Part shown: positions 6,589-12,137 of the stretch, piece after piece | Layout: the number at the start of each line of letters is the position of its first letter | How positions within the stretch are numbered: position 1 is the first letter of the stretch | Source: Anaerolineales bacterium | GTDB taxonomy: Bacteria > Chloroflexota > Anaerolineae > Anaerolineales > Villigracilaceae | NCBI GenBank assembly: GCA_029933275.1 | Contig: JAOZOM010000037.1 | Coordinates: 1 to 12,137, forward strand | Length of the DNA: 12,137 nucleotides | Direction: 5' to 3' | The notes under the pieces: model-generated | Database searches by the model: none | Seen by the model: the letters and a program-made list of their open reading frames with translations, nothing else | What the model was told of the DNA's origin: nothing | Made by a program: the position numbers and the translations under genes

Positions 6589-7767
6589 CTAAATCACACC
6601 TAACTTCTTCCCAACTTCGGCGAAAATCGCTAAGCCTTTATCCAAATCTTCGCGCTCGTGGGCGGCGGAAATCATCACACGGATTCTGGCTGTGCCGCGC
6701 GGCACAGTTGGGAATGCGATGGCTGTCCCGAAAACACCAGCTTCGTAAAGAGCTTTGCTGAATTTCTGCGCTAATGCCGCCTCGCCAAGCATAACGGGGG
6801 TAATCGGCGTTTCGCTATGACCGATGTCAAAGCCGAGTTTTGTCATTTCCGCTTTGAAGTATTTGGCATTATCCCAAAGTTTATCGACCAATTCTGTTGA
6901 TTCTTCGAGTAAGTCTACCGCCGCCAAGCAAGCCGCGGCATCGGGAACGGTCATCGCCGAGGAGAAAAGGAAAGGTCGTCCGCGCTGCTTGAGCCAATCA
7001 ATGATGACTTGCTTCCCAGCCACAATTCCGCCGACCACGCCAAAGGCTTTGGACATCGTGCCAATTTCCACATCCACTTTGCCGTGCAGACCGAAGTGAT
7101 CTACAATCCCACGCCCGCCTTTGCCAAGAACGCCTTCGCCGTGTGCGTCATCCACCATGAGTAGAACATCGTACTTCTCGGTGACTTCGTAGAGTTTATC
7201 AAGAGGAGCCACGTCTCCGTCCATGCTGAAAACGCCATCGGTGACAACCAACGCACGTTTATAGTTAGAAAGATGTTCTTTGAGAACGGCATCTAGTGCA
7301 GCTGCATCACAATGATCGTAAGCGATAATTTTCGCGCCCGAAAGCCGACATCCGTCAATAATGCTGGCATGATTTAATCGGTCGGAGAAAATTACATCGC
7401 CTTTGCCCACCAACGCGGGGATAGTCGCCGTATTTGCGTTGAATCCCGATTGAAAAGTGAGTGCGGCTTCCACATTTTTGAACTCTGCCAAGCGTTTTTC
7501 GAGTTTGACATGTAAATCCATCGTTCCTGCAATGGTGCGGACTGCACCTGGTCCCACGCCGAACTCATCAATTGCCGCTTTTGCCGCAGCTGCAATTTTC
7601 GGATGGTTTGCCAAGCCCAAATAATTATTTGAGCAGAAATTCAACACTTTCTTTCCATCTACTTCCAGCCAAGCCCCCTGCGCTGAGCCGAGCGTGCGGA
7701 TATTGGTATACAGTCCCGCCTCTTGCAGACCTGCAATTTCTTCTTTAATCCAGTCAGTTTTTGACAT
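6589..7767 (-). CDS. kbl: Glycine C-acetyltransferase (2-amino-3-ketobutyrate CoA ligase)
   Basis: PLP-dependent enzyme of the alpha-oxoamine synthase family. In threonine breakdown it cleaves 2-amino-3-ketobutyrate with CoA to glycine and acetyl-CoA. The 392-residue length fits. Visible are NFCSNNYLGLANHP (43-56), RTIAGTMDLHVKLE (77-90), LNHAS with His133 that stacks on the cofactor, DDAHGEG (206-212) with the cofactor Asp, and TMSKAFG with Schiff-base Lys240. ATG 7767 has a GGAG site 6 bases upstream. The gene stands alone between its own extended -10 promoter and a terminator. Its usual partner, threonine dehydrogenase (tdh), is not adjacent. The close relative BioF (8-amino-7-oxononanoate synthase) cannot be excluded by eye, though the N-terminal AGLYTNIRTLGSAQGAW segment looks Kbl-like, and no biotin gene is nearby. 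Confidence 0.85.
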   Translation of the reverse strand: MSKTDWIKEEIAGLQEAGLYTNIRTLGSAQGAWLEVDGKKVLNFCSNNYLGLANHPKIAAAAKAAIDEFGVGPGAVRTIAGTMDLHVKLEKRLAEFKNVEAALTFQSGFNANTATIPALVGKGDVIFSDRLNHASIIDGCRLSGAKIIAYDHCDAAALDAVLKEHLSNYKRALVVTDGVFSMDGDVAPLDKLYEVTEKYDVLLMVDDAHGEGVLGKGGRGIVDHFGLHGKVDVEIGTMSKAFGVVGGIVAGKQVIIDWLKQRGRPFLFSSAMTVPDAAACLAAVDLLEESTELVDKLWDNAKYFKAEMTKLGFDIGHSETPITPVMLGEAALAQKFSKALYEAGVFGTAIAFPTVPRGTARIRVMISAAHEREDLDKGLAIFAEVGKKLGVI

Positions 7768-7811
7768 GCTTTTCTCCTATTGAGTGAGATGAAAATTAAA
7801 CGAGCCTCTCC

Positions 7812-7820
7812 ATTATAGCA
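7812..7820 (-). promoter_or_regulatory. Extended -10 promoter (TGCTATAAT) for kbl
   Basis: TGCTATAAT on the minus strand is a perfect extended -10 element, which can work without a -35 box. It predicts a start near 7805 and a leader of about 38 bases that contains the GGAG site. Confidence 0.65.
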
Positions 7821-7904
7821 ATTTCTCCCTCCTCTGCTGTCACTTTTAGATGGTGATAATCTCCCTATTTAAGAGATACTGAGTGTTTTCAAAACATGCA
7901 GTGT

Positions 7905-9500
7905 TTACGCGCCCTTCATAAAAATCCCCATCTCAATTAACGCCGCCATAATTTTTGGGGATGCCTCTGCTTTGACCTCTACCGTTGTTGGACCTAAAAC
8001 CTCTCCCAAAAATCGACCGGCTGTAGACTCTCGGAGCGCGCGCAAGTCCTCCGGCTTGCTGAGGCGTAAAACCGACATTTTCTTCACCCGTGCTTCGGTG
8101 CCGTTAAGCTCCCAGCGTTGTAAAGCGTGTAAAAGTCGCGGCGGGATGGCAGTCGTTGTGTATTTTTTCAGCAAACCGCGCAAATGCGATACTTCCAAGC
8201 CTCGCGCTCTGGCATATTCTAGCGAACTCGAACTAATCTGATAGCGATACTCATCGGGGTTTTTGCTCTCTCCCCAATCACAAAAGCGCGAGATTAAATA
8301 ACGAGCCGCGCGCGGTGCAAAACGGGATATGCTAATTTCCCCGCTCGATGTGGCGATGACCGTCCCATCTTCGGGATGTGATAACGCTTCATCTCTTATG
8401 CGGAACGCGGTGATTTTGGTGCTTCCTCCTGCTTTTGCTAAATCTACCCTCCCCAAGCGATATAAAATGCCCGTGATGAAATAGTGGAGCAATGCGCCTT
8501 CTACCTCGTCCCAATGCTCGAAGCCGCGTAGGGGGAGATCGTCTTTGGCACGGCGGATGAACCACGCATCGTATTCACCGGCTTTACGTTGAAAATCGGG
8601 GGTTCTTTCCTTGATGTCTGTGATAAATGCCTTGAGTGACCACCATTTTCTTTTCGGGATTTTTTCAAGGAAACCGAATATCGCTTTTCGAGTATCCAAT
8701 ATCGGGTTTTGCCACTCGCCCTCGCAGATTAAACTCGGCATTTGCCAAAGCTCGTTGATGCTTTCGCTCTCTCGCCAGGTTTGGATGAGTTGTGCCAGCG
8801 CATCGGCGCGATCCGCTTCGAGGAAGGTTTTAACGGTATCCAGTTGAATCTCACCTTTGTTGTCAATTAAACGCGTCGCAAGCAAAAGGTCACGCGCGAG
8901 GCGGGGATTAATTTCCAGCGGATGCGGCGGTTTATCCCATCCTAAACGGAACGCGGCGAGGAGCGTGGTCAAATCATCCAAAATATGGTCGTTGGCTAAA
9001 ATGATTTTTTCGTGTTCGTCCGGACGAGCAAGACGACCGAGTTGCGGCGGGGGGGCAGTTTCTTGCATCTTTAGCGAAACAATCTCGAAAAAATCTTTGG
9101 GGATAAAAGCAAATTCTTGCACACCGCTGGGGCTATCAAAAAAAGAGCGGGCGAGCAGGGCGCGATAAAAGAGCGTTTCTGCGGCAGAAATGGGGTTGAG
9201 ATAAGGTTTTTCGCGGTCACGTTTGCCCGCGCCCATTTCTCTGATTTCGCCAAATTGCCGCGCAAAAACCGCCCATGAGATGCGCCCCTGATTTTGGAGC
9301 AGAGTCTTGAGGGCGTGTTTCGCCTCATCGGGGAGAGCCTCGATGATTTCGTTGGCAAGGTTTGCATTAAGCAATTTCTCGTTCAACTCTTCAAGTGTAT
9401 TTTTGCGCTCTTTGGCTTCCAGCTCAATTCCCCAAAGCTGCGCGATAATTCGCAGATGTCCCAAATCGTGCTGTTGAAGACTTTGCTCTAAAGTGGTCAT
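7905..9500 (-). CDS. Helicase-associated protein with XPB/Ssl2-like C-terminal domain, no motor domain
   Basis: 531 residues. The C-terminal part (about 375-530) matches the XPB/Ssl2-type helicase-associated domain by eye: GTVIATSSGEISISRFAPRA, then YRYQISSSSLEYARARGLEV, LRGLLKKYTTTAIPPRLLHAL and a final beta-alpha segment TTVEVKAEASPKIMAALIEMG. The N-terminus (about 10-45) resembles a SAP-like helix pair (LGHLRIIAQLWGIELE), a DNA-binding fold. No Walker A, DEAD/DEAH or other helicase motor motif is present, so helicase activity is not expected. A DNA-binding or regulatory role is inferred. ATG 9500 is 12 bases after the lipid-kinase stop and has no ribosome binding site, so translation is probably coupled to the upstream gene. 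The start lies inside a three-copy heptamer repeat. No terminator is visible after the stop. Confidence 0.7.
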   Translation of the reverse strand: MTTLEQSLQQHDLGHLRIIAQLWGIELEAKERKNTLEELNEKLLNANLANEIIEALPDEAKHALKTLLQNQGRISWAVFARQFGEIREMGAGKRDREKPYLNPISAAETLFYRALLARSFFDSPSGVQEFAFIPKDFFEIVSLKMQETAPPPQLGRLARPDEHEKIILANDHILDDLTTLLAAFRLGWDKPPHPLEINPRLARDLLLATRLIDNKGEIQLDTVKTFLEADRADALAQLIQTWRESESINELWQMPSLICEGEWQNPILDTRKAIFGFLEKIPKRKWWSLKAFITDIKERTPDFQRKAGEYDAWFIRRAKDDLPLRGFEHWDEVEGALLHYFITGILYRLGRVDLAKAGGSTKITAFRIRDEALSHPEDGTVIATSSGEISISRFAPRAARYLISRFCDWGESKNPDEYRYQISSSSLEYARARGLEVSHLRGLLKKYTTTAIPPRLLHALQRWELNGTEARVKKMSVLRLSKPEDLRALRESTAGRFLGEVLGPTTVEVKAEASPKIMAALIEMGIFMKGA

Positions 9501-9518
9501 ACTGATTACTGGTTACTG
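9498..9518. repeat. Three tandem heptamers, CAGTAAY, across the lipid-kinase stop and the next start
   Basis: On the minus strand, CAGTAAC, CAGTAAT and CAGTATG stand head to tail. The first unit contains the TAA stop of the lipid kinase and the third contains the ATG of the helicase-associated gene. It replaces the expected Shine-Dalgarno region. Confidence 0.75.
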
Positions 9519-10445
9519 ATTTTCCGGTCTCACTACTTGCAAGACATCTTGAGCAATTTCTACCGAAATACCGCGCAAATTAGAGCCAAAACTTGTGTAG
9601 ATTTCGCCGTCTATATGGATGTAGAGCGGTTGCTTGGAAGTGAGGGAGATTTTTTTGAATTGCCCGATTTCAACTTCAGCAAAACGTTCTTGCGTCCCTT
9701 TCATAAATTCGGGAACAAGGCGAAGTTGCTTCAGGCGTGAAACGCTACCGGCGATCATATAATCTAAAACGCCATCATTGGGACGGGCGATAGGGGTCAT
9801 TGTAAAACCGCCGCCTTCGCGCGGTCCGTTCGCGAGGACGAGCATGAAAACATCTTTTTCCCAGTTTTTCTCTTCGCTCTCAATTTTCATTTGCATCGGG
9901 TTTGAATTGAGCAAAATTGTTTGGATGACGGCTGTTAGATACATCATAAAGCCGCGCACGATGGGTAATTTATGCGAGCGGATGGTTACAATCGCGTCAA
10001 AGCCAATTCCGAGCGTATTATCAATATATTCTTGTCTGCCATTTTCATCAATCATCAAGCCTAAATCGATTAAGGAAGTTTCGCCATTTAGAGCCAATGC
10101 CATTGCTTGACTTGGACTGTCCGCGGGGATGCCATTCGCATAGGCAAAATCATTTCCCGAACCGATGGGGACAACGCCGAGGGCGGGGCGTTTCTCAGCC
10201 TCCACTTGCATCAGACCATTGACAATTTCGTGAACCGTGCCATCTCCCCCTAACGCGATCACCAAATCGTATCCTTCTTCTCCGGCTTGGCGCGCCAACT
10301 CTATCGCGTGCCCGGGATAGACTGTTCCGCTCCAGTCCGCTTTTCCTTCATATTCGTTAATAATCGGGCGCAAATCGCGAGCAACATTCCATGCGCGTCC
10401 TCTATCCGCCATGGGATTTAGAATCAGTTTTACTTTACGTGCCAT
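9513..10445 (-). CDS. Diacylglycerol kinase / lipid kinase, YegS-DagK family
   Basis: 310 residues of the DAGK catalytic family, which phosphorylates diacylglycerol or related lipids with ATP at the membrane face (diacylglycerol to phosphatidic acid, recycling lipid for phospholipid synthesis). The diagnostic GGDGTVHEIVNGL is at residues 66-78 and PIGSGNDFA at 93-101. The C-terminal lobe carries GPREGGGFTMTPIARPNDGVLDYMI, which matches the conserved GGG...P.A..DDG.LD pattern. I chose ATG 10445 (MARKVKLILNP), which has GAGGAG 5-6 bases upstream, over an ATG at 10496 that lies within the preceding terminator region. It heads a two-gene unit with the helicase-associated gene. Exact substrate (diacylglycerol, undecaprenol or another lipid) cannot be read from the sequence. 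Confidence 0.9.
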   Translation of the reverse strand: MARKVKLILNPMADRGRAWNVARDLRPIINEYEGKADWSGTVYPGHAIELARQAGEEGYDLVIALGGDGTVHEIVNGLMQVEAEKRPALGVVPIGSGNDFAYANGIPADSPSQAMALALNGETSLIDLGLMIDENGRQEYIDNTLGIGFDAIVTIRSHKLPIVRGFMMYLTAVIQTILLNSNPMQMKIESEEKNWEKDVFMLVLANGPREGGGFTMTPIARPNDGVLDYMIAGSVSRLKQLRLVPEFMKGTQERFAEVEIGQFKKISLTSKQPLYIHIDGEIYTSFGSNLRGISVEIAQDVLQVVRPENQ

Positions 10446-10475
10446 TTTTTCTCCTCTTTTACTTTGGGTGTTGAA

Positions 10476-10481
10476 ATTATA
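10476..10481 (-). promoter_or_regulatory. -10 box (TATAAT) for the lipid-kinase unit
   Basis: A perfect TATAAT on the minus strand, preceded by GGG, lies 14 bases past the U run of the preceding terminator. It predicts a start near 10468 and a leader of about 23 bases with the GAGGAG site. Any -35 contact would fall within the terminator stem; no good match is seen there. Confidence 0.55.
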
Positions 10482-10494
10482 CCCTCCCAGAATC

Positions 10495-10524
10495 AAAAAC
10501 GGAGATAATTAAATCTCCGTTTTT
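10495..10524 (-). terminator. Terminator after the GGDEF gene, symmetric
   Basis: Bases 10495-10506 pair perfectly with 10513-10524 (12 bp, 6-base loop; core ACGGAGAT). The outer arms are A/T tracts, giving a U run on both strands. It lies 20 bases after the GGDEF stop codon and would work as its terminator. Confidence 0.88.
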
Positions 10525-10544
10525 TACTGTTTTTTAACTTCAAC

Positions 10545-11783
10545 CTATGTCAAATACCCGCTTGGCGGATTGGCAATTGAAAAGGTGCCGCGTTGATGCT
10601 TTTTAGACCGATAAAGAGCCTCATCAGCAGCGCGTAAGAGTTGCGAAGCAGATTGTCCATGAATGGGATAGAGAGAAATGCCCCCGGACATGCTAATCTC
10701 TAAATTTTTCCCATCGGGAAGAAGAAACTTGAATTTTTTCAATGTTTCAACCATTTTGTCGGTTACGAGCTTTGTGGCGAGCATATCGCTTTGGGGGAGA
10801 ACTAAAGTCAACTCATCGCCACCGTAGCGAGCGAGAAAATCGCTCGTGCGAAGTCCCTGTACTAGATAATGGAATAATGTTTGTAAAACTTGATCCCCAA
10901 CAGGATGCCCGTATTGATCGTTGACTTCTTTAAAGCCATCCAAGTCCATCATGACGACTGCAAATGAATGCCCAGTACGGTGTGCCGAGATGATTTCTTC
11001 TTCTAGGCGCTCATCCAAAGCCCTGCGGTTGGGAAGTCCCGTTAACGTATCGCTTTTTGCCTCTTTGCTCACTTGTGCGTGTAGACGAGCATTTGAAATT
11101 GCGACAGCGGCTTGTTCGGCGAGGAGTTGCAAAAGGCGCAAATCTGCTTTTGAAAAATCGCCCATTGTGGAGCGAGAGATATTCATCACGCCGACAACTC
11201 TGTTTTCGATTTTAAGAGGAATGCCTAAAATGGATCCATGCCATTCTGCCGGTGCGTCTTTATAAATGGGGTGATTACGCATATCGGGGACAATAATCCG
11301 TTTCGCACCTTTCGCTACGCGATAGGTTAATCCATTTTTACGTGGCTTTGAATAACTTTTTGTTTTGAGCCCATCCTTATCCAGTGCGACACCAAAATCC
11401 AGTTTTTCTTTTTCTTGATTGTATAAGAAAATGTGGACGGTACGGGTGTTTTTGAGTAGTTCCATTGCATCGCTAACCACCGTTTTGAGCAGGGTTCTTA
11501 GGTCTAAGGAGGATGAAAGATGCAAAGAGAGGCGTCTAAGTGTATCTAATTCCGCTGTTTGTTGTCGAAGCATCATCAACAGATGGTGGCTTGATAGCAA
11601 ATTATTAGAAATAGTTTGTTGGATAGTGACCATGTCTTGTGTGTCTAGATTGGGTCCTACATTAACTGTTGCCATAATAGAATCGAATAGATTAATAATA
11701 AAATCTTGATCGAGGGGATCAACGCCTCGCTCTCGTAATGTTTCTTTAATAACTCGTTTGACTTCATACTGAATAGGCGGCAT
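10545..11783 (-). CDS. GAF-GGDEF diguanylate cyclase
   Basis: 412 residues, no membrane segment, so cytoplasmic. Residues 1-60 match no family I know. A helical stretch (60-95) leads to a GAF sensor domain (about 95-235; RIIVPDMRNHPIY, GSILGIPLKIENRVVGVMNI). The GGDEF domain (about 240-405) should make cyclic di-GMP from two GTP. It keeps DTLTGLPNRR (245-254), metal Asp280 with MDLDGFKEVND (279-289), the active loop GGDEL (321-325), and an RTSD inhibitory site (312-315) at the usual distance, so product feedback is expected. The last residue of the signature is Leu rather than Phe, a position not thought to be catalytic. ATG 11783 has only a weak GAGAG upstream. The GAF ligand is unknown. The gene is a single transcription unit closed by a terminator. 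Confidence 0.93.
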   Translation of the reverse strand: MPPIQYEVKRVIKETLRERGVDPLDQDFIINLFDSIMATVNVGPNLDTQDMVTIQQTISNNLLSSHHLLMMLRQQTAELDTLRRLSLHLSSSLDLRTLLKTVVSDAMELLKNTRTVHIFLYNQEKEKLDFGVALDKDGLKTKSYSKPRKNGLTYRVAKGAKRIIVPDMRNHPIYKDAPAEWHGSILGIPLKIENRVVGVMNISRSTMGDFSKADLRLLQLLAEQAAVAISNARLHAQVSKEAKSDTLTGLPNRRALDERLEEEIISAHRTGHSFAVVMMDLDGFKEVNDQYGHPVGDQVLQTLFHYLVQGLRTSDFLARYGGDELTLVLPQSDMLATKLVTDKMVETLKKFKFLLPDGKNLEISMSGGISLYPIHGQSASQLLRAADEALYRSKKHQRGTFSIANPPSGYLT

Positions 11784-11815
11784 TTTTTAACTCTCAATGA
11801 TTTTCCCTGAAACAT

Positions 11816-11844
11816 AAAATACCCGAAACCAGAAGGGAGGGCAA
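11816..11844 (-). promoter_or_regulatory. Possible promoter for the GGDEF gene
   Basis: TTGCCC (11844-11839) and TATTTT (11821-11816) on the minus strand are exactly 17 bases apart, each four of six matches. The predicted leader is about 26 bases. Confidence 0.35.
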
Positions 11845-11885
11845 TCACACAAAACTCCCAATGAACAGTTTTTCTACCTTATCTG

Positions 11886-11914
11886 TTGACAACTTCACAA
11901 GTATATCTTATATC
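11886..11914 (+). promoter_or_regulatory. Possible divergent promoter pointing out of the window
   Basis: A perfect TTGACA (11886-11891) is followed after 17 bases by TATATC (11909-11914) on the plus strand. It would drive transcription to the right, where no gene is visible within the window. Confidence 0.3.
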
Positions 11915-11922
11915 TGAGGCAA

Positions 11923-11989
11923 CTTAAATATAATTTTATGATAATTTTGCTAAATTTAAGATTGCATTCCTATATTAAATTTAAGGTTG
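11923..11989. repeat. Three TAAATTTAAG motifs, two direct and one inverted
   Basis: TAAATTTAAG occurs at 11951-11960 and 11976-11985, each followed by RTTG (13 of 14 bases equal, 25 bases apart). An inverted copy with one mismatch (CTTAAATATA) is at 11923-11932. The spacing of 28 and 25 bases would suit a regulator binding several sites, though AT-rich DNA makes such matches easier by chance. Confidence 0.5.
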
Positions 11990-12137
11990 GTAGAAGAGAA
12001 AAAACACACCTTCCTAAAAACTCTGTAAAAATCTTGAGATGTGAAAAATAACTTATTTTCAATGCGAAGACAGGAAGAACGCGAAGTTTTTAAGACAAAA
12101 CAGAGAAGAAACACTACAGAGGTTGTTTCTTGCCTTT

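Larger units (their letters stand above)
11784..12137. other. AT-rich gene-free region upstream of the GGDEF gene
   Basis: These 354 bases hold no supported gene on either strand. Bases 11901-11990 contain 20 G/C in 90, far below the coding regions. The stretch carries candidate promoters on both strands, three related TAAATTTAAG-type motifs, and near its right end two GCGAAG copies 17 bases apart. A start codon at 12062 on the plus strand stays open for 25 codons to the window edge, without a ribosome binding site, and could be a gene start or chance. Confidence 0.7.

Noticed and set aside
7855..7904. Terminator after the helicase-associated gene
   Set aside because: Only short imperfect stems (for example TGTTTTGAAAACA and ATCTC/GAGAT) with no U run could be found.
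10446..10496. Longer lipid-kinase start at ATG 10496
   Set aside because: The added 17 residues cover the -10 box and touch the upstream terminator, while ATG 10445 has a good GAGGAG site and gives the family's normal N-terminus.
11870..12060. AT-rich block as a replication origin
   Set aside because: No DnaA boxes were found in it and no origin-linked genes are adjacent. A promoter or operator region is the simpler reading.
11960..12136. Minus-strand open frame entering from the right edge
   Set aside because: The roughly 58 codons are rich in Phe, Ser and Cys, end in the AT-rich block, and do not look like protein-coding sequence.
12062..12137. Plus-strand open frame running off the right edge
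   Set aside because: Only 25 codons are visible, there is no ribosome binding site, and no family resemblance. It is noted in the intergenic entry but not called as a gene.

Overview
The window is a compact, ordinary-looking piece of bacterial chromosome in which every supported gene lies on the minus strand, so transcription runs from the right end to the left end. The mix of genes fits Chloroflexota, probably Anaerolineae. It includes a membrane-anchored YvcK, a LysM/CAP surface protein with Thr/Pro-rich linkers, an XPB-like helicase-associated protein without a motor, a Hanks-type kinase and a Kbl-type enzyme. That placement is an inference from gene types and composition (confidence about 0.6). 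No rRNA, tRNA, CRISPR array, insertion sequence or phage gene was seen.

Reading in the direction of transcription (right to left): an AT-rich gene-free stretch (11784-12137) precedes a GAF-GGDEF diguanylate cyclase (10545-11783), which ends in a strong terminator. A perfect -10 box directly after that terminator starts a two-gene unit: a diacylglycerol/lipid kinase (9513-10445) and, 12 bases later, a helicase-associated protein (7905-9500). A Kbl-type glycine C-acetyltransferase (6589-7767) has its own extended -10 promoter and a strong terminator. Next come a LysM/CAP membrane-anchored protein (5179-6357) and ribosomal protein S20 (4838-5110), with a terminator after rpsT.

The left part is a central-carbon cluster: yvcK (3420-4721), gap (2270-3292), pgk (1039-2214), a terminator, then a Ser/Thr protein kinase (914 to beyond the left edge). 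YvcK is a carbon-metabolism and cell-envelope regulator in other bacteria, where it is phosphorylated by PknB/PrkC-type kinases. Its position beside gap-pgk and close to a kinase of that class is the best functional story in the window. gap and pgk catalyse consecutive glycolytic/gluconeogenic steps and are probably one operon, with a perfect 12-bp hairpin between them.

I found no convincing unknown multi-gene system. The points most worth a second look are a canonical promoter that would start the yvcK transcript on its own ATG (leaderless mRNA), the gap-pgk hairpin beside the pgk ribosome binding site, heptamer repeats at two sites resembling cyanobacterial STRR elements, a CAP domain that seems to lack its conserved histidines, and repeated TAAATTTAAG motifs in the AT-rich region before the GGDEF gene.
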